A DNA stretch of 6,406 nt from Candidatus Aminicenantota bacterium (GTDB lineage Bacteria; Acidobacteriota; Aminicenantia; UBA2199), in the NCBI GenBank assembly GCA_030639705.1, contig DAOWKX010000056.1, positions 1 through 6,406 of the forward strand, in the 5' to 3' direction. This document shows positions 1-6,396 of the stretch, in pieces. Made by a program: the position numbers and the translations under genes. The notes beneath the pieces are model-generated. The model saw nothing but the letters and a program-made list of their open reading frames with translations. It ran no database searches and was not told where the DNA came from. Positions within the stretch are counted from its first letter, which is position 1. The number at the start of each line of letters is the position of its first letter.

Positions 1-87
1 TCTTCCGGTCAGTCCGAAACCAGCCACTCCAATATTACGGTGATTCTGAAAAAATTTCTGGAATCCTGTGGAATTCAGCTTATTCAT
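1..87 (-). CDS. murD: Probable UDP-N-acetylmuramoylalanine--D-glutamate ligase, N-terminal fragment (runs off window)
   Basis: Only the first 29 codons are visible; the gene continues past position 1. The fragment ends in the stretch NIGVAGFGLTGR, a short beta strand followed by a glycine-rich turn. This resembles the N-terminal nucleotide-binding start of MurD (E. coli MurD has a comparable GLGLTG turn) rather than MurC (GIGGIGMSG) or the hydrophobic N-terminus of MraY. MurD would add D-glutamate to UDP-MurNAc-L-alanine in the cytoplasm. The start is well supported: the ATG overlaps the murF stop by 8 nt (ATGAATAA), and a strong GGAGGAG lies 7 nt upstream. The position directly after murF is where mraY usually sits, so the identity matters for gene order. 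With so few residues, another Rossmann-type enzyme cannot be fully excluded. Confidence 0.72.
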   Translation of the reverse strand, partial: MNKLNSTGFQKFFQNHRNIGVAGFGLTGR

Positions 88-1468
88 GACAAAACTCCTC
101 CAATGCCTTTTCAAGCCTGATTCTCCGTGACGCCTTCAGTATAATGACTCCCTTCGGAGGGACGATTTGCTTTAAAAACTGGCCTGCCTCCTCTGCTCCT
201 TCAAATACTTTAATCTTGTCTGGATTAAATCCAGCCAGTTCGGCTCCCTCAGCAATTTTCACCGATTTCACTCCAACTGTGATTAAAAAATCAAAATTTA
301 AAGTGGCAAAATATTTTCCAGCTTCCAGATGAAAATCTACCTCCCTTTCTCCTAGTTCCAGCATGTCGCCGACCACAGCAATTTTATTACTTCTGAACTC
401 TTCATTCACCCATTTCAAGGTTTTGGCTAATGCTTCCGGGTTTGAATTATAGGTTTCGTCGATGATGGTAAAATTTTTATAATGACTGATCTTACCCCGG
501 CCGGATAACGGTTGAATGCCAGTTAGAGCCTCCTGAATTTCAAAATTTTTCATTCCCATGGATTGAGCAACAATGACTGCGGAAAATAGATTTTCTATTT
601 GTGTTCTGTTGATAATATTCGTGGTAAACTCGGTTTTAATTCCATAAAAATCAATGATCAACCGGGTGATATTTCCTTCTCTTTTCACATCCTTCAAAAG
701 AATTTGGCTGGACCGGGAAGAATATCCAAAATAAATTCTTCTTCCGGGTTTTTCTTCTGTCTGTTTCAGAATGGCATCAGAATCTCCGGTAATGAAAGCG
801 GTGCTGTCTGAATTCAAATAATTCAGTATCTCGGATTTTCCCTTGGCAACATTATCCACATTCTTCAGAAATTCAAGATGAACTGGAAAAACGTTCAAAA
901 TGACAGCCACATCAGGTTTTAAAATCTCAGCCAGGCAATCAATCTCACCGATTCCCGGATAGCTCATAGCCAGTTCAAATACCGCCACTTGTTCATTCCC
1001 TTTCATGGCCAAAAGAGAAAAGGGAAGCCCAATCCAATTATTCCAGTTTTCGATAGAGCGAAAAACAGAATATTTTGCAGAAAGAATATGATAAAGAAAC
1101 TCTTTGGTTGTGGTTTTCCCAGCACTTCCGGTTACGCCGATATACTTAATTCCCCTCCAGTTATTCCTGACATAGGAGGCCAGCTTATGGGCTGCTTTAA
1201 GTGGATCATTCACCCTGATGAAGGGAAACGAATCGATGGGCTCATTGAAGCTTCTGGCAGCCACAGCAGAAGAATATTTTTTATTTTCAATAGGTTTAAT
1301 ATATCTGTGGCCGTTATTGTGATCGGTTTTCAGGTCAAAGAATAGACTGTGATCTGCTTTCATCAAACGTGTGTCAAAATGAAAATGAGACAATTTCATG
1401 TTTTGCCTCTTATGGGAAACCTGACCCCCAGTCACCTTAAGAATTTCCTCAAATGTAAGTTCAGGCAT
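80..1468 (-). CDS. murF: UDP-N-acetylmuramoyl-tripeptide--D-alanyl-D-alanine ligase (MurF)
   Basis: MurF adds D-Ala-D-Ala to UDP-MurNAc-tripeptide, the last cytoplasmic step of pentapeptide synthesis. The 462-residue protein has normal MurF length and domain order. An N-terminal substrate domain (about 1-100) contains FDTR and NGHRYI. The central ATPase domain has the P-loop GSAGKTTTK (114-122), NWNNWIGLP (about 141-149), the acidic ELAMS segment (from 165), HLEF (197-200) and Lys211 in VAKGKSEI, the expected carbamylated lysine. The C-terminal domain has DETYNSNP (337-344), GDMLELGE (367-374) and a KASR near the end. The start at 1468 was chosen because it gives an 8-nt overlap with the murE stop and begins MPELTFEEIL, the usual MurF opening. 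The frame stays open to an ATG at 1573, but those 35 residues lie wholly inside the murE tail and resemble no Mur N-terminus. Oddities are Ala in the P-loop where Asn or Ser is common, and two apparent extra residues in the PGIGEI segment. Confidence 0.95.
   Translation of the reverse strand: MPELTFEEILKVTGGQVSHKRQNMKLSHFHFDTRLMKADHSLFFDLKTDHNNGHRYIKPIENKKYSSAVAARSFNEPIDSFPFIRVNDPLKAAHKLASYVRNNWRGIKYIGVTGSAGKTTTKEFLYHILSAKYSVFRSIENWNNWIGLPFSLLAMKGNEQVAVFELAMSYPGIGEIDCLAEILKPDVAVILNVFPVHLEFLKNVDNVAKGKSEILNYLNSDSTAFITGDSDAILKQTEEKPGRRIYFGYSSRSSQILLKDVKREGNITRLIIDFYGIKTEFTTNIINRTQIENLFSAVIVAQSMGMKNFEIQEALTGIQPLSGRGKISHYKNFTIIDETYNSNPEALAKTLKWVNEEFRSNKIAVVGDMLELGEREVDFHLEAGKYFATLNFDFLITVGVKSVKIAEGAELAGFNPDKIKVFEGAEEAGQFLKQIVPPKGVIILKASRRIRLEKALEEFCHE
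95..101 (-). promoter_or_regulatory. Strong Shine-Dalgarno for murD
   Basis: On the minus strand GGAGGAG sits 7 nt before the ATG at 87. It is the best ribosome binding site in the window and lies inside the last codons of murF. It fixes the start of the truncated murD and suggests that murD can be initiated independently of murF translation. Confidence 0.85.
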
Positions 1469-3005
1469 GGAACCCCCCACTGGAGTCTCGGGGAAATGTT
1501 TTTTTGGGATAATCCGGAATTTGCTTTGATTTTTTTTCCTTGAGAATTTTTCTGACAACTTCATAATCATCAAAATGGATCACTCTATCTTTAAAAATCT
1601 GATAATCTTCATGTCCTTTTCCCGCAATGACCAGAAGGTCATCTTTTTCAACCAAATTTAACGCTTTCTGGATGGCCTTCTCCCTGTTTATCTCAACTTC
1701 ATAATCTCTGAAGGATGACTCAAATCCATCAATAATATCACCAATGATGTGTTCCGGTTTTTCATCTCTGGGGTTATCGCTGGTAACCACTATAAAATCC
1801 GCATATTTTGAGGTGACCTGCCCCATTCGGGGTCTTTTGGATTTATCCCTGGATCCCCCGGCTCCAAACACAAGAATAATTCGTCCCTGTACAATTTCTT
1901 TCAAAGACTGCAGAAGGGATTTCAGGGCCTGATCGGTATGGGCATAATCAATCAACACCGAAAAATCATTTTTATAGGTAAAATCCAGTCTGCCTTTTAC
2001 CGGTTTAAAAAGCCGGATGGCCCGGGAAATTTTTTCAAGGGGTATATTTTTTATGAGCGCTGAACTGATAGCTGCCAATATATTCAGTAGGTTAACCCTA
2101 CCGATCAAATGACTCCGGACCTCAATATTTCCCTTGGGAGTCATCACAGTTGCTTGAATTCCATCCAAAGAAAACGAGTGGATTTTCGGCCTGATATCTG
2201 CATGGTGAGAAAAACCATAAGTTAGATATTTGCAATTCAAATGTTCAATGATTTTTGAATAGGAATACTGTTCGTCGCTATTTAAAATGGCCCAACCGTC
2301 TGAACTTAACTTTTTAAAAAGCATCAGTTTTGACTCAAAATAATCCAACATGGTTTTATGAAAATCCAGATGATCCCCGGAAAATGTGGTAAATAATCCT
2401 TGTGAAAAATATATGTCTCTCACTCTATTCATTTTAAGTCCAACTGAGGAAACTTCCATCACGACATTTTTACAGGCCGCCTGGCCCAACCGGTCAAAAA
2501 AATTAAAAATATCAGGAGCCTCGGGCGTTGTTAAACTGGTTTTTTCAAAAAAACCCGGCATTTTCGAGTCCGGACGGTGCTCCATTCCCAGTGTTCCCAT
2601 CTTAGCGGTGTCCTCTTCTTGATTTAAAATCCAGTCAATGAGGGAAACCACTGTTGTTTTTCCATTGGTACCGGTCACCCCAATCACATATAGATCTTTT
2701 GAGGGATTGTTAAAAAAATCAGCAGATATTTGGCTGAGTGCTTCCCGGATATTACGAACCTGAATCCAGGTGATATCTTTAAATTTATTGTTGAAAGGCA
2801 GTTCTGAAATAACAGCCCTGGCTCCTTTCTTTATAGCCTCCGGTAAATAATCAATACCCTTTGACTTAAATCCGGATATGGCTACAAAAAGGCTGTTTTT
2901 TTTAATTTTCCTTGAATCATAGCAAATCCCTGAAATCGAGGTGTTCACTTCACCCCATATATGGAGTAAATCAACTGTTCTTAATAAATCTTTTAAAATT
3001 TTCAT
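1461..3005 (-). CDS. murE: UDP-N-acetylmuramoyl-L-alanyl-D-glutamate--2,6-diaminopimelate ligase (MurE)
   Basis: MurE adds the third stem-peptide residue to UDP-MurNAc-L-Ala-D-Glu in the cytoplasm. The protein has 514 residues. The N-terminal UDP-binding domain has YDSRKIKKNSLFVAISG (29-45). The ATPase domain has the P-loop TGTNGKTT (111-118), TTPEAPDI (159-166), MEVSSVGL (183-190), DHLDFH (211-216) and Lys226 in YFESK, the expected carbamylated lysine. The C-terminal domain has GRLDF (338-342), IDYAHT (352-357), FGAGGSRDKSKRPRMG (380-395), DNPR (410-413) and GKGHEDYQ (462-469). DNPR is the established signature for meso-diaminopimelate rather than L-lysine. The start overlaps the ftsI stop as ATGA. 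No good Shine-Dalgarno is visible, so coupling is likely. Odd points: Val188 stands where most MurE have His (SSHGL/SSHAL), TTFSGDH replaces the usual TNLSRDH, and a tail of about 20 residues follows the normal end. Confidence 0.96.
   Translation of the reverse strand: MKILKDLLRTVDLLHIWGEVNTSISGICYDSRKIKKNSLFVAISGFKSKGIDYLPEAIKKGARAVISELPFNNKFKDITWIQVRNIREALSQISADFFNNPSKDLYVIGVTGTNGKTTVVSLIDWILNQEEDTAKMGTLGMEHRPDSKMPGFFEKTSLTTPEAPDIFNFFDRLGQAACKNVVMEVSSVGLKMNRVRDIYFSQGLFTTFSGDHLDFHKTMLDYFESKLMLFKKLSSDGWAILNSDEQYSYSKIIEHLNCKYLTYGFSHHADIRPKIHSFSLDGIQATVMTPKGNIEVRSHLIGRVNLLNILAAISSALIKNIPLEKISRAIRLFKPVKGRLDFTYKNDFSVLIDYAHTDQALKSLLQSLKEIVQGRIILVFGAGGSRDKSKRPRMGQVTSKYADFIVVTSDNPRDEKPEHIIGDIIDGFESSFRDYEVEINREKAIQKALNLVEKDDLLVIAGKGHEDYQIFKDRVIHFDDYEVVRKILKEKKSKQIPDYPKKTFPRDSSGGFHA
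1473..1478 (-). promoter_or_regulatory. Possible G-rich ribosome binding site for murF
   Basis: A run of six G lies 4 nt before the ATG at 1468 on the minus strand. It can pair with the anti-Shine-Dalgarno only with G-U wobble, so it is a weak to moderate site. It is also required coding sequence for the Ser-Gly-Gly near the MurE C-terminus. It supports 1468 over the upstream ATGs near 1573. Confidence 0.4.
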
Positions 3006-4705
3006 ATTCTTATTTCATTTTTTCCATCAATTTCAGGAAAGATGCCCATATATATCATCAATCTCTGGGCAATCAATTTAAACAGAGGGGCGGCCACATC
3101 ACCCCCATATATTTTCCCCTTTGGTTCATCGATCACCACATACATCGTGAGAACCGGATTCTGAGCAGGAAAAAAACCGCCAAAAGAAGAAACGTAAATT
3201 TTTTCATATTTTCCCCTTTTGATTTTTTGAGCGGTTCCGGTTTTCCCGGCTATGGTGAGTCCTTCTATCATGGCCTTTTTTCCGGTACCCTGGTTGACCA
3301 CTTTGATCATAATAGATAACATTTTTTGGCAGGTTGATGTGGAGAGTATCTTTCCATTTTCCCTACTCCTTTGAAGCTGCTGGCCGACTTTCATCAATAA
3401 CCGGGGAGTAAACAAATGGCCTCCGGTGGCAATAACATTAAAGGCCCTCAACATCTGAATGGGGGTAACACTGATCTCATATCCAAAAGAAAGAGAAGCA
3501 ATGGATGTCAGAGTCCATTTGTCCAAAGGATTCAGAATTCCACTTTCTTCAGCAGATAATCCAATACCTGTTTTACTCCCAAAACCAAAATCATTGATGG
3601 TCTTGAAATACTTTACCTTACCCACCCTAAGTCCAACTCTGACCGCACCGATGTTGCTTGATTTGATGATGATATCCTCAAAAGTCAGTTTATTAAAAGA
3701 ATGCACATCAGAAATTTGTCGGTTGTGGATGCGATAACTACCATTATAGCAATCAAAAATTTGCTGGGGATAACAAATACTGTTTTCCAGGGCAGAAGAA
3801 GCTAATATAATTTTAAATGTTGAACCCGGATCATATAAAAAAGAAATAGCATAATTTTTTAAAACCCTGCCGGAAGTGTATCTCAGGCGGTCCGGATTAT
3901 AGGTTGGATAACTGGCCATGGCGATTAATGAACCATCACGGGAGTTCATCACAATCACACTTCCACCTTTTGCCTTGAATTTTTTTATGACCTTCTTCAG
4001 CTCTTTTTCAATAAAAAATTGTACGGTTGAATCAATCGTGAGGTAAACATCTCTTCCAGAGACCGGTTGATCTAAATACTGATAATTGAACACCTTGCGC
4101 CGTGCATCTACCAGGACCTCAACCTCCCCCCCTTTTCCTTTTAACCCCTTATCAAGGGCAAATTCAATCCCATACAAACCCTGCTCATCTATACCGACTC
4201 CGCCCAGAATATGGGCAGCAGTCTCTTTCTGGGGATAAATTCGTTTATATTCATCAATAAATCCAATTATGGATCTTTGGCGGGATGTGCTTTGTATTTT
4301 GTTCAGAATGTCATATTCTTTGTCCCCTAGTTTCCTCTTTAACCAGATGAAGTTATCTCCCCGCTTGATTCTTTTTTCTATATTTCTTCTTTTTTCATTA
4401 TTGATAGAAATGACCTTGTTGATTCGACTAAATATTCTTTCGGATTCATACCGGTTCTTATTATTTAAAAAAGCAGATTTTGCTTTTACTGAAATTGCCA
4501 GCACTTCACCTTGGCAATCATAAATTGTCCCTCGTTTGGGATTAAGGGATAGTATGCGATGGCTCTGGGCTTTGATCCGGGCCAGATATTTAGTAAAATG
4601 AAAAACCTGGGTTTTAATCAAGGTAACACCGATAATTAAAATCCAGCCAACGAACATCATAAAAACAATAAATGCCCGGTTTCGTTCATTTCTGTTAATT
4701 TTCAT
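3002..4705 (-). CDS. ftsI: Peptidoglycan D,D-transpeptidase FtsI / class B penicillin-binding protein
   Basis: This is the septal class B PBP that cross-links new peptidoglycan in the periplasm, working with FtsW and the FtsQLB complex. The 567-residue protein has a short basic N-terminus and one membrane anchor (about 11-30). A dimerisation region follows, with NPKRGTIYD (55-63) and the HILGGVGIDEQGLYGIE stretch (165-181). The transpeptidase domain carries all three active-site motifs: STFK with nucleophile Ser295 and Lys298, SSN (349-351) and KTGT (488-491). GYEISVTPIQML (408-419) is also family-typical. The protein ends soon after the transpeptidase domain, with no PASTA repeats. The start makes an ATGA overlap with ftsL, and its upstream region lacks a clear ribosome binding site, so expression is probably coupled. 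The position after ftsL and before murE distinguishes it from the elongation PBP2 (mrdA), which has a similar catalytic domain. Confidence 0.95.
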   Translation of the reverse strand: MKINRNERNRAFIVFMMFVGWILIIGVTLIKTQVFHFTKYLARIKAQSHRILSLNPKRGTIYDCQGEVLAISVKAKSAFLNNKNRYESERIFSRINKVISINNEKRRNIEKRIKRGDNFIWLKRKLGDKEYDILNKIQSTSRQRSIIGFIDEYKRIYPQKETAAHILGGVGIDEQGLYGIEFALDKGLKGKGGEVEVLVDARRKVFNYQYLDQPVSGRDVYLTIDSTVQFFIEKELKKVIKKFKAKGGSVIVMNSRDGSLIAMASYPTYNPDRLRYTSGRVLKNYAISFLYDPGSTFKIILASSALENSICYPQQIFDCYNGSYRIHNRQISDVHSFNKLTFEDIIIKSSNIGAVRVGLRVGKVKYFKTINDFGFGSKTGIGLSAEESGILNPLDKWTLTSIASLSFGYEISVTPIQMLRAFNVIATGGHLFTPRLLMKVGQQLQRSRENGKILSTSTCQKMLSIMIKVVNQGTGKKAMIEGLTIAGKTGTAQKIKRGKYEKIYVSSFGGFFPAQNPVLTMYVVIDEPKGKIYGGDVAAPLFKLIAQRLMIYMGIFPEIDGKNEIRI

Positions 4706-4995
4706 TTGCCGATTTCAAATATTTTAATAAATTGTTCTGCTTCCGGATATCGATATCCTAATTCTTTCATAACCACTTTCTCCACTCTTTCCAGGTTTAA
4801 AAGCGTTGCTTTTTTAGCCCTTAATTTATCAATTTCCTCTTTTAATTTTTTCTGTGCTTGCAACAGTTTCTGCATTTTGTACCCATAGTCGATATTTTTT
4901 AGATTTAAGCTCGAATAGGTAAACAGCAAAATGAAGACAAAAAAAGCAATCAGAACAAAAATGCCGCTTATCGATTGCTTTTTCTTTGTTTTCAT
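4702..4995 (-). CDS. ftsL: Cell division protein FtsL (small bitopic membrane protein)
   Basis: This 97-residue protein has the FtsL layout: a basic cytoplasmic N-terminus (KTKKKQ), one hydrophobic segment (about 10-30) and a lysine-rich, heptad-like coiled coil (about 40-66). It ends in a tail with LERVEKVVMKELGYRYPEAE (67-86), matching the usual FtsL ending of an Arg-x-Glu helix followed by LG and a proline. FtsL forms the FtsQLB complex that links early division proteins to FtsI/FtsW at the septum. FtsL sequences diverge strongly, so the name rests on topology plus the slot between rsmH and ftsI. A DivIC/FtsB-type protein is the alternative on sequence alone. It overlaps rsmH and ftsI by ATGA at both ends. 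Confidence 0.85.
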   Translation of the reverse strand: MKTKKKQSISGIFVLIAFFVFILLFTYSSLNLKNIDYGYKMQKLLQAQKKLKEEIDKLRAKKATLLNLERVEKVVMKELGYRYPEAEQFIKIFEIGK

Positions 4996-5876
4996 ATGAC
5001 CTCGGCTGCCCTTAATCTTGCAGAATGTGATGCCGGATTTTCGAGAATCTCATCCCTACTGGGAAACATGGGGAACGGTTTGATAATATTTATTTTTTGA
5101 CTCTCCTGTAGGAATTTTAAGGTATTCTTTACAATTCTGTCTTCAATGGAATGATAACTCAGATATATAATTTTTGCTCCAGCCTGCAAATATTGCGGTA
5201 TTTTTTGGAGAAATACATCAATCCCTTCCAACTCTTTATTTACAAAAATCCTCAAAGCCTGAAAAACTTTGGCTGCCGGATGAACTTTACCTTTTCTTAT
5301 TTTTTTACCATACACCTGTTCCACGATCTTTTTTAATTTAAATGAAGTATCCAAAGACCCAAATAGTCTTCGCTCAATCACTTTTTTTGCTAACTCCTTT
5401 GGCTTCTCTAATTCACCATACTTTTCAAAAATTTCAATCAATTGAGCTTCTGTAAAAGAATTCAGCACATCTGTGGCATTTATTTTTATGGACTTGTCTT
5501 TCCGCATATCCAGTTTGGAATTCAGACTATGGGAAAATCCTCTGCCTTGCTCTCTCAACTGGTACATTGAAATACCCGGATCCACTAAAACTCCTGATAC
5601 CGGAAGTCCGGTTAAATCAATCTTTTCGAAAATATCAATGAAATTTAAGCAATAAAAGGTCACTCTCCCCTGAAATTTTTTTAAGTTATTCTTCGCCTGA
5701 GCCATACTTTCATTATCAACATCAATAGCAATAAGGCTTGCCTGCTTAAAATTCTTCAACATGTAATACGAATGCCCTCCTAAACCAATTGTACAATCTA
5801 TGAATAACTGTTTGTCTGTATCGGCAAAAACAGTGATTACTTCTCTATTCATCACTGGATAATGAAGGAACCGCAT
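4992..5876 (-). CDS. rsmH: 16S rRNA (cytosine(1402)-N(4))-methyltransferase RsmH (MraW)
   Basis: RsmH uses S-adenosylmethionine to N4-methylate C1402 in the decoding centre of 16S rRNA. The 294 residues are near the family norm of about 300-315. HYPVMNREV (5-13) matches the usual HxPVLLxEV opening. The SAM-binding loop is DCTIGLGGHS (27-36), followed by IDVD (51-54). Further signatures are GRGFS (111-115), LDMR (122-125), HPAAKVFQALRIFVNKEL (199-216), LSYHSIEDRIVK (239-250) and SARLR (285-289). The start at 5876 is needed to keep the conserved His5; the internal Met9 would remove it. This makes a 32-nt overlap with mraZ. No Shine-Dalgarno is visible before the start, so translation probably depends on ribosomes reading mraZ. 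Variant residues: DPGISM (99-104) replaces the common DLGVSS, and YHSIEDR replaces FHSLEDR. Confidence 0.95.
   Translation of the reverse strand: MRFLHYPVMNREVITVFADTDKQLFIDCTIGLGGHSYYMLKNFKQASLIAIDVDNESMAQAKNNLKKFQGRVTFYCLNFIDIFEKIDLTGLPVSGVLVDPGISMYQLREQGRGFSHSLNSKLDMRKDKSIKINATDVLNSFTEAQLIEIFEKYGELEKPKELAKKVIERRLFGSLDTSFKLKKIVEQVYGKKIRKGKVHPAAKVFQALRIFVNKELEGIDVFLQKIPQYLQAGAKIIYLSYHSIEDRIVKNTLKFLQESQKINIIKPFPMFPSRDEILENPASHSARLRAAEVI
4999..5003 (-). promoter_or_regulatory. Shine-Dalgarno for ftsL
   Basis: Minus-strand GAGGT lies just before the ATG at 4995 (GAGG followed by TCAT). It is inside the end of rsmH and supports the start that gives the ATGA overlap. Confidence 0.65.
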
Positions 5877-6321
5877 TTAAAATTTTTGAGACTTCATGCA
5901 ATTTTTCTTTTCCAAAGGTATCACCCAGCTCTCTGGCTTTAAATAGATCATCATTCCAGATCACCAGATGATTGGCCTTACCAAGGATTCGAATGGAACC
6001 ATCCAACTGGCTTTCTCTTCTTAACTCCGGGGGAATTAGCACACGCCCTTTTAAATCGATTTCAGATTCTGTTCCCCAATAACTTAAACGAGACATAAAA
6101 TCATCAATATCTGGATTCCAAACACCGACATTTTCTATCTTCAGTTCCATTTCCCCCCAGATTTTAATGGGATACAATATCACATGATCTCCATTTAATG
6201 AGGTGATATAAATCTCTCTTTCGAAGCTGGAATCAAAAACATGAATAAATTTCACCGGGATCTTAATCCGACCCCGATCATCGATTTTTACCTCATAACT
6301 GCCTCTAAATCGCTGAATCAT
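5845..6321 (-). CDS. mraZ: Transcriptional regulator MraZ (double SpoVT-AbrB fold)
   Basis: MraZ is a DNA-binding protein that in E. coli represses its own dcw promoter by binding TGGGN direct repeats; homologues form rings with stacked AbrB-like domains. With the start at 6321 the protein has 158 residues. The two family half-motifs are DDRGRIKIP (14-22) and DLKGRVLIPP (89-98), each the DxKGRxxIP signature of one AbrB-like unit. The start at 6321 was preferred because it begins close to the usual MxFRG opening (MIQRFRGSY) and allows a short leader after the predicted promoter. An in-frame ATG at 6336, adding five residues, is possible and has GGGA 4 nt upstream. The tail after about residue 135 is less conserved and overlaps rsmH. 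Autoregulation is strongly suggested by the three TGGGA boxes at its own start. Confidence 0.95.
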   Translation of the reverse strand: MIQRFRGSYEVKIDDRGRIKIPVKFIHVFDSSFEREIYITSLNGDHVILYPIKIWGEMELKIENVGVWNPDIDDFMSRLSYWGTESEIDLKGRVLIPPELRRESQLDGSIRILGKANHLVIWNDDLFKARELGDTFGKEKLHEVSKILNAVPSLSSDE

Positions 6322-6345
6322 CCCATTTATTCCCATTTATTCCCA
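6321..6345 (-). promoter_or_regulatory. Predicted MraZ operator: three TGGGA direct repeats at 10-bp period
   Basis: On the minus strand TGGGA occurs at 6345-6341, 6335-6331 and 6325-6321. Each pair is separated by the identical 5-nt spacer ATAAA, so the first two units are perfect 10-bp copies. Published MraZ operators in E. coli consist of TGGGN repeats with 5-nt spacers, which this matches exactly. The array starts about at the predicted transcription start. Its last A is the first base of the preferred mraZ ATG, so bound MraZ would cover both transcription and translation initiation. Confidence 0.88.
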
Positions 6346-6350
6346 TATAT

Positions 6351-6379
6351 AATATAATATATAAAAATATAAAAAGCAA
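6351..6379 (-). promoter_or_regulatory. Predicted sigma-70 type promoter for mraZ and the cluster
   Basis: On the minus strand TTGCTT (6379-6374) and TATATT (6356-6351) are separated by 17 bp. They give an expected start of transcription around 6343-6346, at the first TGGGA box. Each hexamer differs from consensus by one or two bases. The region is almost pure A/T, so other -10 placements are possible. No other credible promoter is seen within the cluster. Confidence 0.5.
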
Positions 6380-6380
6380 G

Positions 6381-6396
6381 AAAAAAATATTTTTTT
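6381..6396. repeat. A/T-only perfect 16-bp palindrome upstream of the -35
   Basis: Seven A, then TA, then seven T form a perfect inverted repeat directly upstream of the predicted -35 hexamer. It may act as an intrinsically curved tract or UP-like element. It has no G/C stem, so it is not a convincing terminator. In so AT-rich a stretch it may also be chance. Confidence 0.4.

Noticed and set aside
989..1345. Plus-strand ORF of 118 codons inside murF
   Set aside because: It lies wholly antisense to conserved MurF motifs (P-loop and substrate domain) and looks like a chance open frame.
1469..1573. N-terminal extension of MurF to the ATG at 1573
   Set aside because: The extra 35 residues are an out-of-frame reading of the MurE tail, lack MurF resemblance, and would create a 113-nt overlap; the ATG at 1468 gives the normal MurF opening.
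2912..3319. Plus-strand ORF of 135 codons opposite the murE/ftsI junction
   Set aside because: It is antisense to two clearly conserved genes, has no family resemblance or ribosome binding site, and its composition is that of a shadow frame.
3002..4705. Elongation-type PBP2 (mrdA) as the identity of the transpeptidase
   Set aside because: The catalytic domain alone is compatible, but the slot between ftsL and murE with ATGA overlaps on both sides is the ftsI/pbpB position.
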